DNA of 64,000 bases from Achromobacter spanius (lineage in GTDB: Bacteria; Pseudomonadota; Gammaproteobacteria; Burkholderiales; Burkholderiaceae_B): NCBI RefSeq assembly GCF_003994415.1, contig NZ_CP034689.1:4650001-4714000 (forward strand), given 5' to 3'. The first letter of the stretch is position 1. Every line of letters begins with the position of its first letter. Below the pieces are notes generated by a model. That model ran no database searches. It was given only the letters and a program-made list of their open reading frames with translations, and was not told the origin of the DNA. A program made the position numbers and the translations under genes. This document shows, in pieces, positions 18,450 through 27,817 of this stretch.

Positions 18450-18484
18450 CCCGCGTGTCCGCGATTCCAAAGGTGGCGACCGTG

Positions 18485-19972
18485 ATGTCCTATTCAGAGA
18501 TCGTCCAACAATTGTTGGTGCAGTTGCTCGGCCCGGATCCGAAGATCGGGTCATATGTCCATGGCGCCCTGCTGGCGGGCGATGGCGCCCCCATCACCAT
18601 TACCAACCCCACCGACGAAACCACGCTGTTCCGCTACGCCGACGCCAGCCCGCCGCAGGTGCAAGCGGCCTTGCAAAGCAGCCAGTCGGGCTTTCTGGCC
18701 TGGGCCGCGCTATCCGCCCAGCGTCGTGGCGAACTGCTGATGGCGCTGTCGCAAGCGGTGAGCCAGGTTGCCGACCCGCTGGCGCGTCTGGAAGCCGCCA
18801 GCACCGGCAAAGCCATCAAAGGTTGCAGAGCGCAATTGGCGGCCGTCGCCGAAATTTTTCGCTATTACGCGGGTTGGACCGACAAGTTCGGCGGCAATGT
18901 GGTGCCGGTACCGGGCGGGCAGTTGAACTACACGCTGCGCGAGCCGCTGGGTGTGGTGTTTGCCATCATGCCGTGGAATTCGCCCCTGTACCTGGCCGCA
19001 TGGAACATTGCGCCGGCCCTGGCCACGGGCAATGCCGTCCTGATCAAGCCTTCGGAGCTGACGCCCTTGTCGTCGCTGGTGCTGGCCCATCTGGCGGTGC
19101 AGGTCGGCTTTCCGCCCGGGGTGATCAATGTGCTCAACGGGCTGGGGCAAACGATAGGCGACCCCGTCATTGCGCATGATCACATCAAGAAGATCGTCTT
19201 CGTGGGGTCGGTGGGCACGGGCCGCAAGGTCAACGCGCAAGCCGCCAAGCGGCCGATTTCCTGCCTGCTCGAGCTGGGTGGAAAATCCGCCAACATCGTT
19301 TTCCAGGACGCCGACCGCAAGGCAGCGGTCAGCGCTGCCGTGGTGGCGGCCTTTGCGAACACCGGGCAAAACTGCGCGGCCGGCTCGCGCTTGCTGGTGC
19401 AACGGCCGATCTACGACGACTTCGTGGCCGAACTCGCGCAGGCCGCACAGCAATACAAGGTTGGCGCCCCTCTGGATGAATCCGCCGACAGCGGCCCGAT
19501 CAACAACCTGGCGCAACTGAACCGCATTGAATCCCTGATTGCCGTGGGCCTGGCCGAAGGCGCGCAATGCGTGGCGGGCGGCAAGATGGCCGCGCGCGGC
19601 CAGGGCTACTACGTTGAGCCCACGGTACTGAAAGACGTCACCAACACCATGCGCATTGCGCGCGAAGAGGTATTCGGACCCGTAGTCGTCGCCATCCCCT
19701 TCGACACCGAAGAAGAAGCCATCGCCATTGCCAACGACAGTGAATTCGGCCTGGCGGGCGCCGTATGGACGCGCGACATCGCCCGCGCCCATCGTGTCGC
19801 GGCGGGCGTCAGGGCGGGTATTTTCTGGATCAACATGTACCGCGACATGCATGTCTCGACGCCCTTCGGCGGCTATGGCAGCAGCGGCTACGGGCGCGGA
19901 AGTGGCGTCGAGGCCTTGTACGAATACACCCAGACCAAAAGCGTCTGGATCCCCATCGGCACGGGCGCTTGA
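18485..19972 (+). CDS. Aldehyde dehydrogenase
   Basis: 495-residue NAD(P)-dependent aldehyde dehydrogenase: MPWNSPLYL, KPSELTPL, FVGSVGTGR, general-base Glu in LLELGGKSAN, catalytic Cys in TGQNCAAGSR, and EEVFGPVV. Start 18485 (MSYSEIVQQL) with AGGTGG upstream; a GTG overlapping the previous stop at 18446 is an alternative coupled start. It lies between a CMD-like gene and a beta-hydroxyacid dehydrogenase, so it probably oxidises a semialdehyde in the same pathway. Confidence 0.92.
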   Translation: MSYSEIVQQLLVQLLGPDPKIGSYVHGALLAGDGAPITITNPTDETTLFRYADASPPQVQAALQSSQSGFLAWAALSAQRRGELLMALSQAVSQVADPLARLEAASTGKAIKGCRAQLAAVAEIFRYYAGWTDKFGGNVVPVPGGQLNYTLREPLGVVFAIMPWNSPLYLAAWNIAPALATGNAVLIKPSELTPLSSLVLAHLAVQVGFPPGVINVLNGLGQTIGDPVIAHDHIKKIVFVGSVGTGRKVNAQAAKRPISCLLELGGKSANIVFQDADRKAAVSAAVVAAFANTGQNCAAGSRLLVQRPIYDDFVAELAQAAQQYKVGAPLDESADSGPINNLAQLNRIESLIAVGLAEGAQCVAGGKMAARGQGYYVEPTVLKDVTNTMRIAREEVFGPVVVAIPFDTEEEAIAIANDSEFGLAGAVWTRDIARAHRVAAGVRAGIFWINMYRDMHVSTPFGGYGSSGYGRGSGVEALYEYTQTKSVWIPIGTGA

Positions 19973-20006
19973 GCCTGGCCGACCCCTCACTCAGAGAACA
20001 CGCATC

Positions 20007-20918
20007 ATGTCGGACATCAAAGCAATTGGCGTTATCGGATTAGGAAAAATGGGGCGCGGCATGGCGGCGTCGCTCAAGCGCGCGGGCTTTCAGGTCACGG
20101 GGCTGGATGCCAACCCCGAGCTGACCGCCCGCGTGGCCCAGGAAGAAGGCATCAACGCCGCCGGCACGCTGGCGCAACTGCTGGCGGACGTGCAGGCCGT
20201 AGTGATGTCGCTGCCCAACTCGGCCATCGTGCGCAAACTGGTCGAAGGCGAGGATGGCATCGCCGCCCTGGCGCCGGCCGGCCTGCTGTTGATCGACACC
20301 ACCACGGCCGACCCCACCGTCACCCAGGCCCTGGCTGTCGTCCTGCGCGCGCGCGGCGTCAGGTTCGTGGATGCGCCGGTCAGTGGTGGCCCGCGCGGCG
20401 CGCAAAGCGGCGATCTGACGATGTTCATCGGCGGCGCGCCCGAGGATCTCAGCGCCGCCGAACCAGTGCTTTCCGCACTGGGAAGCAAACGATTTGTGAT
20501 TGGCCAGGTGGGCGCGGGCCATATCGCCAAGCTCGTCAATAACCTGCTGGTCGCGTCGCACCTGCTCACCGCCAGCGAAGCCTTCAGGATTGCCGAGGCC
20601 GCCGGGGTGAACACCACGCAATTGATTGAAGCCGTCAACGCAGGCTCGGGCCGCAGCGGTGTCACGCTCTACAACTATCCCAGCCGCATTTTGAACAAGG
20701 GCTTCGACTCTGGCTTCACCATGCAACTGATGCGCAAGGATGTGCGCCTGGCCATCGACATGATGGCACAGGCGGGCCTTGCCCTGCCCATCAGCAGCGA
20801 GGTCGGTGCGGTGTGGGCAGCCAGCGCCGACAGTATCGACGACACCGAAGATTTCAACCGCATCGTTGAACTGGACACGAACGCCGTGGACACAAAAAGC
20901 GCCATCGCCTACGGCTGA
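20007..20918 (+). CDS. Beta-hydroxyacid dehydrogenase (3-hydroxyisobutyrate / tartronate-semialdehyde type)
   Basis: 303-residue NAD-binding dehydrogenase: GLGKMGRGMA at the N-terminus for cofactor, substrate motif DAPVSGGPRGAQSGDL, and the catalytic Lys in GAGHIAKLVNN. It would interconvert a 3-hydroxyacid and its semialdehyde. Start 20007 begins MSDIKAIGVIG. Third gene of the LysR-linked operon; pairing with an aldehyde dehydrogenase is common for small hydroxyacid degradation. Confidence 0.92.
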   Translation: MSDIKAIGVIGLGKMGRGMAASLKRAGFQVTGLDANPELTARVAQEEGINAAGTLAQLLADVQAVVMSLPNSAIVRKLVEGEDGIAALAPAGLLLIDTTTADPTVTQALAVVLRARGVRFVDAPVSGGPRGAQSGDLTMFIGGAPEDLSAAEPVLSALGSKRFVIGQVGAGHIAKLVNNLLVASHLLTASEAFRIAEAAGVNTTQLIEAVNAGSGRSGVTLYNYPSRILNKGFDSGFTMQLMRKDVRLAIDMMAQAGLALPISSEVGAVWAASADSIDDTEDFNRIVELDTNAVDTKSAIAYG

Positions 20919-21019
20919 CACCTATCCTACCGACCGGACCGAAGGTGCATAGACGCCTCGGCTCGGGTGTCGTTGTCATCACCAACAGCAACCTATCTAC
21001 TAGGTATCAAGGGGAAAAC

Positions 21020-21994
21020 ATGAAGATCAAAACATTGGCATTGGGCTTTGGACTGGCGTTGTCCGCGGGGCTGGGCATGGCGCCAGCACAGGCGGCATTC
21101 CCGGAAAAACCCATCCGGCTGGTCGTGCCCTTTCCAGCAGGCGGCACGGTCGACACCGTGGCCCGCATTCTGGTGCAAGGCCTGGGTGCGCGGCTGGGTC
21201 AGCAAGTGGTCGTGGACTACAAGGCGGGCGCGGCCACCATCATCGGGGCTGAATCCGTGGCCAAGTCCGATCCAGACGGCTACACACTGTTGCTGGGCAC
21301 CGCGACCACGTTTTCCGTAAACCCAATTCTGTACAAAAAGCTGCCTTATAACGAGCAAACCAGTTTCACGCCCTTGGGCATCGTCGGCTCGACTGGCCTG
21401 GTGCTGTTGGCCAACGACAAAGAAAAGGCATCGACGCTGCCTCAGTTGATCAAGAACATACAAGCCAACCCAGGTGCCTATTCCTATGGCTCGCACGGCA
21501 ACGGAACCACCGTTCATTTTGCCGGCGAAATGTTGTGGTCCGCCGCGGGTGTCAAAGTCATGCATGTGCCCTACAAAGGCAGCGCGCCCGCCATCACCGA
21601 CTTGATGGGCGGCCAGATTCCCCTGAGCTTCGATGCCATCCCCGCCGCCGCCGCCGCGTTGAAAAGCGGCCGCATCAAAGCCATCGCGGTCACCACGGAA
21701 AAGCGCTCGCCGATGATGCCCGACGTGCCGACCATCGCGGAAAGCGGCTACCCCGGGTTCAAGATGGATTCCTGGTTTGCCGTCGTGGGCCCGAAGGACT
21801 TACCGGCCGATGTGCGGAGAAAGCTGGAGCAGGCCTTGGCGGATACGTTGGCCGACAAGGCAACTTCCGACAAACTGCTGGCCGCCGGTATTCAACCCGG
21901 CTTCGAGCCCGGCAGCTCCTACGCGCAACGGGTCACGGCAGACATCGCGAAGCTGCGCCCGATTGCCACCGCCAACAATATCCAGAAGAACTGA
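21020..21994 (+). CDS. Bug-family (TctC) periplasmic binding protein
   Basis: 324-residue tripartite-tricarboxylate-type substrate-binding protein. Signal peptide MKIKTLALGFGLALSAGLGM ending APAQA; mature start AFPEKPIRLVVPFPAGGTVD is the family hallmark, with HVPYKGSAPAITDLMGGQI in the middle. GGGGAAAAC precedes the ATG. No TctA/TctB membrane genes are in the window, so as for most Bordetellaceae Bug proteins it may serve as a sensor or orphan receptor for the carboxylate used by this operon. Confidence 0.93.
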   Translation: MKIKTLALGFGLALSAGLGMAPAQAAFPEKPIRLVVPFPAGGTVDTVARILVQGLGARLGQQVVVDYKAGAATIIGAESVAKSDPDGYTLLLGTATTFSVNPILYKKLPYNEQTSFTPLGIVGSTGLVLLANDKEKASTLPQLIKNIQANPGAYSYGSHGNGTTVHFAGEMLWSAAGVKVMHVPYKGSAPAITDLMGGQIPLSFDAIPAAAAALKSGRIKAIAVTTEKRSPMMPDVPTIAESGYPGFKMDSWFAVVGPKDLPADVRRKLEQALADTLADKATSDKLLAAGIQPGFEPGSSYAQRVTADIAKLRPIATANNIQKN

Positions 21995-22027
21995 ACCCGC
22001 GCGCGCGCCACCGCGGCATCCTGGCCT

Positions 22028-24247
22028 TCAAGTCAGGTCAGGCAGCCCGGGCAGCAGTTTGTCCAGCGTGATGGGGTAGTCGCGCACGCGCACGCCGGTG
22101 GCGTTGTAGACCGCGTTGGCAATCGCCGCGCCCACGCCGCACAAGCCCAGTTCGCCCACGCCCTTGGCCTTCATGGGCGACGAAATCGGGTCGGTTTCGT
22201 CCAGAAAAATCACCTCCTGACTGGGGATGTCGGCATGCACGGGGACCTCGTAGCTGGCCAGGTCGTGATTCACGAAATAGCCCACGCGATCGTCCACCGC
22301 CAATTCCTCCATCAGCGCCGCGCCCACGCCCATCGTCATGGCGCCTATCACCTGGCTGCGCGCGGTCTTGGGGTTCAGGATGCGCCCCGCCGCGCACACG
22401 GCCAGCATGCGGCGGATGCGCGTTTCGCCAGTGGCGGCGTCCACCGCCACCTCAACAAAGTGCGCGCCAAAGGTGGACTGCTGGAACTTCTTGTCCAGGT
22501 CGCCGAATTCCAGGATGTCTTCGGCCACCAGCTCACCGCCGGCCGCCGCCTCACGCAGCGTGGCGGTACGGCCGCTGGCGTCGGTCACCGACCCGTCCGC
22601 GAACCCCGCGCCGTCGCCGGAAAAGCCAAGCCGTTGCAGGATGGCGGTGCGCAGCTTGTCGCAGGCTGCGTACACGCCAGCCGTGGAACTGTTGGCGCCC
22701 CATTGGCCGCCTGAACCGGCCGACACGGGGAACGAGGAATCCCCCAGCCGCACGATGACTTTGGCCAGCGGCACGCCCAGCATTTCAGCGGCCGTTTGCG
22801 CAATGACGGTGTAGCTGCCGGTGCCGATATCGGTCATGTCGGTTTCCACAATGACCAGGCCGGCCGCATCCAGGCGCACACGGGCGGCCGACTTCATCAC
22901 CAGGTTATTGCGAAACGCCGCCGCCACGCCCATGCCCACCAGCCAGCGGCCTTCGCGCCGCGAGGCGGGCCGCGCGCTCCGCTCGGCCCAGCCGAAATGG
23001 TCCGCGCCCACACGCAGGCATTCAATCAGGCGCCGTTGCGAGAACGGGCGCTCGGGCTTGGCAGGGTCCACCTGCGTGTCGTTGCGCACGCGGAACTCCA
23101 CCGGGTCCACGCCCGCGGCCTCGGCCATTTCGTCCACCGCGATCTCCAGCGCCATCATGCCTGGTGCTTCGCCCGGCGCGCGCATCGCATTGCCTTCGGG
23201 CAGGTCCAGCACCATCAGGTTCAGCGCGGTCAGCCGGTGGGCGCCGGCATAAAGCAGGCGGGTCTGCTGCACGGCTTCTTCGGGACCGCCGCCCGGCAGA
23301 TCGCCCGACCAGCTTTCATGGCCGATGGCCGTGATCTTGCCGTCTTGCGTGGTGCCAATGCGCACCCGCTGGATCGTGGCCGGGCGGTGCGTGGTGTTGT
23401 TGGCGATCAAGGGCCGCTGCAATGCCACTTTGACCGGCCGGCGCGCCGCGCGCGCGCCCAGCGCGGCCAGCAAGGCGTCGGCCCGCACGAACAGCTTGCC
23501 GCCAAAGCCGCCACCGATGTAGGGCGAGATCAGCCGCACTTTCTCGCGCGGAATTCCCAGCGTACGAGCCACGTCGCCGCGCCCCCAGGCGATCATTTGA
23601 TTGGACGTCCACAAGGTCAGCGAATCGCCTTCCCATACCGCCGTGGACGCATGCGGCTCCATCATGCAGTGGGATTGGTCGGGTGTGGTGTAGGTGTGGT
23701 CTATCTTTACCGGGGCTTGTGCGTAGGCGCTTTCGAAGTCGCCGACGCGGTCTTCGCGGGGGTTCGGTTTGCCGCCGCCTTCCTTGCCGACCTTAGCGCT
23801 GGATTCCTTTTCCGCCGCCAGGTCGAACGCGCCAGGCGCGCGTTCATACTGCACGCGGATCAAGCGGCTGGCGGCGCGCGCCTGCTCCAGGTTTTCCGCC
23901 ACGACCAAGGCGATGGCCTGGTGATAGTGCTGGATGTCCGGCCCGCCCAAGAGCGTGGCGGTGTTCATCTTGCCCTTGCCCAGCTTGCCGGCGTTTTGCG
24001 CGGTTACCACCGCCAACACGCCGGGTGCGCGGCGCGCGGCCTCGATGTCCATGGCGCTGATGCGGCCCTTTGCAATAGCCGCGCCCAGCACGTAGCCCAC
24101 GGCGGCCTGGGGTGCGACATCGTGGCGTTCATAGGCGTAGGGCGCCGTGCCGGTGGTCTTGAGCGGGCCGTCGATGCGGTCAACGCCATGGCCCACGACC
24201 TTCAATTGATCAATGGGGTTTTCAGTAGCGGGAGTATCGAATTTCAT
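22028..24247 (-). CDS. paoC: Molybdopterin-binding subunit of periplasmic aldehyde oxidoreductase
   Basis: 739-residue xanthine-oxidase-family large subunit. Visible motifs: GGGFGGKL near the Moco site, MRAPGEAPGMMALE, GSGGQWGANSS, and the catalytic Glu in KGVGELGLCGVG near the C-terminus. The best match in layout is E. coli PaoC (YagR), which binds the cytosine-dinucleotide form of Moco and oxidises aromatic and other aldehydes. Start 24247 (MKFDTPATENP) lies 4 bases after the FAD subunit's stop. Order Fe-S, FAD, Moco subunits is that of paoABC. Confidence 0.9.
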   Translation of the reverse strand: MKFDTPATENPIDQLKVVGHGVDRIDGPLKTTGTAPYAYERHDVAPQAAVGYVLGAAIAKGRISAMDIEAARRAPGVLAVVTAQNAGKLGKGKMNTATLLGGPDIQHYHQAIALVVAENLEQARAASRLIRVQYERAPGAFDLAAEKESSAKVGKEGGGKPNPREDRVGDFESAYAQAPVKIDHTYTTPDQSHCMMEPHASTAVWEGDSLTLWTSNQMIAWGRGDVARTLGIPREKVRLISPYIGGGFGGKLFVRADALLAALGARAARRPVKVALQRPLIANNTTHRPATIQRVRIGTTQDGKITAIGHESWSGDLPGGGPEEAVQQTRLLYAGAHRLTALNLMVLDLPEGNAMRAPGEAPGMMALEIAVDEMAEAAGVDPVEFRVRNDTQVDPAKPERPFSQRRLIECLRVGADHFGWAERSARPASRREGRWLVGMGVAAAFRNNLVMKSAARVRLDAAGLVIVETDMTDIGTGSYTVIAQTAAEMLGVPLAKVIVRLGDSSFPVSAGSGGQWGANSSTAGVYAACDKLRTAILQRLGFSGDGAGFADGSVTDASGRTATLREAAAGGELVAEDILEFGDLDKKFQQSTFGAHFVEVAVDAATGETRIRRMLAVCAAGRILNPKTARSQVIGAMTMGVGAALMEELAVDDRVGYFVNHDLASYEVPVHADIPSQEVIFLDETDPISSPMKAKGVGELGLCGVGAAIANAVYNATGVRVRDYPITLDKLLPGLPDLT

Positions 24248-24251
24248 CGCG

Positions 24252-25202
24252 TCAGGCCCTCGCTTGCGCCAGCACTGCACTCAGGGTTCTAGCCGCCAAC
24301 GTCAGCTTGAACGCGTTGTCTTCGGTGGGTCGCGCGTCAGCCAGCAGGCGGTCGGCCACCGCGCGGGCGCCTTGCGGCATGGCGGCGTCGGCCGCGTCCA
24401 TGCGCCACGGCTGTGGCGCCACGCCGCCCAGCGCCACACGGCCGCTGCCGTCTTCCTGCACCACGGCGGCCACGGACACCAGCGCAAAAGCGAACGAGGC
24501 ACGGTCGCGCACCTTGCGGTACACATGGACGCCGCCCACAGGCTTGGGCAGGTTCACCGCGGTGATCAGTTCGCCGGCTTCCAGGTTGGTATCGATGTGC
24601 GGCGTGTCACCGGGCAGGCGGTAAAAATCCGCAATCGGAATCACACGCGTGGCGCCGTCGGGGCGCACGGTTTCCACCTGGGCATCCAGCAGGCGCATGG
24701 CCACCGCCATGTCGCTGGGATGCGTGGCGATGCAGGCCTCGCTGGCCCCTATCACGGCTAACTGGCGCGTCACGCCGCCCATGGCGGAACAACCGGTGCC
24801 GGGCGCGCGCTTATTACAGGGCATGTTGGTGTCGTAGAAGTACGGGCAGCGCGTGCGTTGCAACAGATTGCCGGCGGTGGTGGCGCGGTTGCGAATCTGC
24901 CCGGAGGCGCCTGCCAGAATGGCGCGCGACAGCACCGCGTAGTCGCGCCGCACCCGCTCGTGGGCAGCCAGGTCGGTGTTGCGCACCAGGCTGCCCACGC
25001 GCAAGCCCCCGTCTGGCGTCTCTGTAATCTGGTCCAGACCCAAGCCGTTCACGTCGATCAGATGCGTGGGGGTTTCCACTTCCAGCTTCATCAGGTCCAG
25101 CAGGTTCGTGCCGCCCGCGATGAAGCGCGCGCCGCGCACCTGGGCGGCGCTGGCGGCGGCGTCGGCGGGGGTGCGGGCGCGCTCGTAGGTAAAGGGCCTC
25201 AT
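24252..25202 (-). CDS. paoB: FAD-binding subunit of aldehyde oxidoreductase
   Basis: 316-residue CO-dehydrogenase-flavoprotein-type subunit with IAGGTNLLDLMKLE for FAD pyrophosphate, and an inserted Cys cluster (RCPYFYDTNMPCNKR and PGTGCSAMGG) as in PaoB, where it binds a 4Fe-4S centre. Start at 25202 overlaps the Fe-S subunit stop as ATGA, showing coupling. Shuttles electrons between FAD and the Fe-S clusters of the complex. Confidence 0.9.
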   Translation of the reverse strand: MRPFTYERARTPADAAASAAQVRGARFIAGGTNLLDLMKLEVETPTHLIDVNGLGLDQITETPDGGLRVGSLVRNTDLAAHERVRRDYAVLSRAILAGASGQIRNRATTAGNLLQRTRCPYFYDTNMPCNKRAPGTGCSAMGGVTRQLAVIGASEACIATHPSDMAVAMRLLDAQVETVRPDGATRVIPIADFYRLPGDTPHIDTNLEAGELITAVNLPKPVGGVHVYRKVRDRASFAFALVSVAAVVQEDGSGRVALGGVAPQPWRMDAADAAMPQGARAVADRLLADARPTEDNAFKLTLAARTLSAVLAQARA

Positions 25203-25846
25203 GCCTTGCTCCCCGCCACCTCGGTGATGGCTTCGACGATGTTCGAATACGCGCCGCAGCGGCAGATATTGCCGCTCATGCGTTCGCGGATTTCCTCCGC
25301 GCTCAAGAGCGGGCGCTCGGTCAGGCTGGCGCTGACGTGGCTGGGCACGCCTTGCGATACCTCTTCCAGCATCGCCACCGCCGAACAGATCTGCCCGGGC
25401 GTACAGTAGCCGCACTGGTAGCCGTCGTGCTTGACGAAGGCGGCCTGCATCGGGTGCAGCGCAGTGGGCGTGCCCAGGCCTTCGATGGTGGTGATCTCGG
25501 CGCCGTCATGCATGACGGCCAGCGTCAAACAGGAATTGACGCGGCGTCCGTCCAGCACCACCGTACAGGCGCCACACTGGCCGTGGTCGCAGCCCTTCTT
25601 GGTGCCAGTCAGGTGCAGGTGTTCGCGCAGCGCGTCCAGCAGCGTCGTACGCATGTCCAGCGACACCTCGCGCGCCGCGCCGTTCACGCGCAGGGTCACG
25701 GTGGCGGACATGGCTTGCATGCCGGCCTGCGAGCCCTGCTGGGCGGCAGTCATCGATGGCGTGGCCATCGCGGTGGCGGTGGCCGACGCAGCGCCTGCCT
25801 TGAGCAGGTTGCGACGGGTGATCTTGATGGCAAGCGAATTTTCCAA
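25199..25846 (-). CDS. paoA: 2Fe-2S subunit of aldehyde oxidoreductase, Tat-exported
   Basis: 215-residue subunit. A twin-arginine signal (ITRRNLLKAGAASATATAM) at residues 9-27 would carry the folded complex to the periplasm. Two 2Fe-2S sites follow: plant type (CDHGQCGACTV, then Cys in VNSCLTLA) and the helical type (CGYCTPGQ and NICRCGAYSN). The start is TTG at 25846 after a GGGG box; no in-frame ATG precedes the Tat motif. First of three coupled genes. Confidence 0.9.
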   Translation of the reverse strand: MENSLAIKITRRNLLKAGAASATATAMATPSMTAAQQGSQAGMQAMSATVTLRVNGAAREVSLDMRTTLLDALREHLHLTGTKKGCDHGQCGACTVVLDGRRVNSCLTLAVMHDGAEITTIEGLGTPTALHPMQAAFVKHDGYQCGYCTPGQICSAVAMLEEVSQGVPSHVSASLTERPLLSAEEIRERMSGNICRCGAYSNIVEAITEVAGSKA

Positions 25847-25861
25847 GGCAGCCCCTTTGTC

Positions 25862-26890
25862 TTAGTCGGCAACGCGGACCACGCCGCGCTCCAGGTCGTC
25901 GGCCAGCAACCCGCATTCCCGTAGCGAATGGGTGCTGGGCGGGGTGGTGTGCCGGATGCGCTCTTGCGTCAATTCGGCCAGGATGGACACGGCGATTTCA
26001 GGCGGTGTGCGGCTGCCGATGGGCAGGCCCACCGGCCCGCGCAGGCGCGCCACCTGCGCTTGCGTGAAGCCAAAATGTTCAAGCAGGCGCTTGCGGCGCT
26101 GGTCGTTGGTACGCCGCGAACCCAGCGCGCCCACGAAGAATGCTGGCGACGGCAGCGCTTCCAGCAGCGCCATATCGTCCAGCTTGGGGTCATGCGCCAG
26201 CACGATGATTGCCGTGCGGATATCCGGCGCCAGGGCTGTGACAGTGTCGTCGGGCATCGTCGTCAGCAGCCGTGTGCCCGGCACATGCCACGACGCGGCG
26301 TATTCCTGGCGCGGGTCGCACACGATCACCTCAAAGCCCAGCGCCATCGCCATGGGCGCGATGTAGCGCGCGATGTCGCCCGCGCCCACCAGCAACAGAC
26401 GCCATTGCGGCCCGTGCAGCGTGGTCAGCGTTTTGCCGTCCCAATGAAATTGATCGCCCGGCTGGGCAGACGCCAATGCCGCCATGCCGGTGTCCAGGCT
26501 GAGCGTTCTTTTGACCAGTTCACCGTTGTTCAAGCGTTCGGCCAGGCCTTGCAGCAGCGCGACGTCGGGGTCGGGTTCAATCAGCAATTCCAGAATGCCG
26601 CCGCAGGGCAGGCCAAAGTTCAACGCTTCGTCGCGGGTGGCGCCGTAGGTCAGCGCATACGGGCGTGGCTGCCAATGCCCGCCGCGCCGTATCTTGTCGA
26701 TCAGGTCGTCTTCAATACAGCCGCCCGACACCGACCCCACTATGCGCCCATCGTCGCGCACCGCCAGCCAGGATCCGCGTGGCCGTGGCGAGGCGCCCCA
26801 AGTGTTGGCGACCGTAGCCAAAATGAATCGGTGGCCCTGATGGCGCCAGCTCTCGATTGCGGCTAAAACCTGCAAATCCAGGCTCTCCAT
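25862..26890 (-). CDS. XdhC/PaoD-type Moco insertion chaperone
   Basis: 342-residue XdhC/CoxI-family protein: SVSGGCIEDDLI in the N-terminal domain and a Rossmann-like C-terminal domain (LLLVGAGDIARYIAP, VGALGSRRTNDQRRK, GLPIGSRTPPEIAVSI). The family protects and inserts molybdenum cofactor into xanthine-oxidase-type enzymes; PaoD does this for PaoABC. Start 26890 is supported by GGAGGGCAACAC. It precedes the Fe-S subunit by 15 bases, so it leads the same transcript. Confidence 0.88.
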   Translation of the reverse strand: MESLDLQVLAAIESWRHQGHRFILATVANTWGASPRPRGSWLAVRDDGRIVGSVSGGCIEDDLIDKIRRGGHWQPRPYALTYGATRDEALNFGLPCGGILELLIEPDPDVALLQGLAERLNNGELVKRTLSLDTGMAALASAQPGDQFHWDGKTLTTLHGPQWRLLLVGAGDIARYIAPMAMALGFEVIVCDPRQEYAASWHVPGTRLLTTMPDDTVTALAPDIRTAIIVLAHDPKLDDMALLEALPSPAFFVGALGSRRTNDQRRKRLLEHFGFTQAQVARLRGPVGLPIGSRTPPEIAVSILAELTQERIRHTTPPSTHSLRECGLLADDLERGVVRVAD

Positions 26891-26959
26891 GTGTTGCCCT
26901 CCAGATATCGAAACCACTGTAGCAGCGCGCCGCCCGACAAGAAAAGAGGCAAAATCCGC

Positions 26960-27050
26960 ATACTCTGATCAGCAGAACTCACCAACGCGCCAGTGCGCCG
27001 ATGTGCCGATACGACGGAGCGCCAATTCGCCAATTCGCCAATCCAGCAAT
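26960..27050. repeat. Short direct repeats upstream of the cytidylyltransferase-like gene
   Basis: The leader between the XdhC start and the plus-strand gene at 27055 holds clustered near-repeats: GCGCCAATTC, CGCCAATTC, CGCCAATCC in a row at about 27020-27046, preceded by GCGCCAGTGCGCCGATGTGCCGAT. They look like slippage products of a 9-base unit. No role is evident; they lie in the divergent promoter region. Confidence 0.5.
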
Positions 27051-27054
27051 TACC

Positions 27055-27705
27055 ATGCCCAGCTTCGCATCCTCTCTTACGCTAGACGCATCCGCTGCAC
27101 CGGGACCGTGCGTGGGCGTGCTGTTGGCGGCGGGCCACGGGCGCCGCTACGCCGCCATCGCGCCGGGCCAGGACAAGCTGTTGGCATTGCTGGACGATGG
27201 CACCCCGGTTGCCGTGGCTTGCGCCCGTGCGCTGCGCCAAGCCACCGCGCGCACCATTGCGGTGCTACGCGCCGACCAAACGGCGCTGCGGGCATTGCTG
27301 GAATCAGCAGGGTGCGACATCGTGCTGGTCAGCGCGGAAGCCAACGGCATGGGCGATAGCCTGGCGACGGCCGCGCGTCATTTGATGCGAGAGGCGCAAT
27401 CCCTGAACTTGACAGAGTCCGCCTGCCTGATCGCCCTGGCCGACATGCCGTGGCTACGCGCCGATACCTGTTTGCGGGTTGCTGCCGCGACCAGCCAGCA
27501 TCGCATCGTGGCGCCTACCTGGCAGGGCCGCCGTGGACATCCGGTGGCGTTCGCGCGCGCGCTCTGGCCGGAGCTTGCCGCGCTATCGGGCGATGTGGGC
27601 GCGCGCAGCGTGTTGATGCGCCATCCGGTTCATGAACTAGCGGTCGACGACCCGGGCGTGCTGGCGGATGTGGATGCGCCGCGGGACTTGAATTCCAAGT
27701 CCTGA
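27055..27705 (+). CDS. MobA-like NTP transferase (MocA-type)
   Basis: 216-residue nucleotidyltransferase: VLLAAGHGRRYAA at the N-terminus, IALADMPWLRADT for metal and nucleotide, and TWQGRRGHPVAFARALWPEL, the pattern of MocA-type CTP:molybdopterin cytidylyltransferases. It is divergent from the PaoABC-XdhC operon, whose enzyme class uses the cytosine form of the cofactor, so it probably makes MCD for it. Start 27055 is chosen over 27001, which would add residues with no homology-like pattern. Confidence 0.85.
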   Translation: MPSFASSLTLDASAAPGPCVGVLLAAGHGRRYAAIAPGQDKLLALLDDGTPVAVACARALRQATARTIAVLRADQTALRALLESAGCDIVLVSAEANGMGDSLATAARHLMREAQSLNLTESACLIALADMPWLRADTCLRVAAATSQHRIVAPTWQGRRGHPVAFARALWPELAALSGDVGARSVLMRHPVHELAVDDPGVLADVDAPRDLNSKS

Positions 27706-27725
27706 CGCGCGACCCGCGCCGCCAC

Positions 27726-27785
27726 GGCGTCCTTGATGGCGTCCTTGGTGGCGTCCTTGATGGCGTTCTTGATGGCGTTCTTGAT
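27726..27785. repeat. 12-bp tandem repeat, five copies
   Basis: Five contiguous units of GGCGTCCTTGAT with one variant base in unit 2 (GGT end) and T for C in units 4 and 5. It lies between the convergent stop codons of the MobA-like gene (27705) and the Bug receptor (27818). The unit length is a multiple of three but no supported gene crosses it. Such slippage-prone tracts can vary between strains. Confidence 0.85.
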
Positions 27786-27817
27786 CGCGTGCCATGCGGC
27801 CGCGTCCATGGCGCCGT

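Noticed and set aside
22796..24292. 498-codon plus-strand open frame opposite the paoC-like gene
   Set aside because: Antisense shadow rich in His/Arg/Ala; the opposite strand has all molybdopterin-subunit motifs.
27726..27785. Possible CRISPR-like array
   Set aside because: Units are 12 bp and contiguous with no spacers; no cas genes anywhere in the window.
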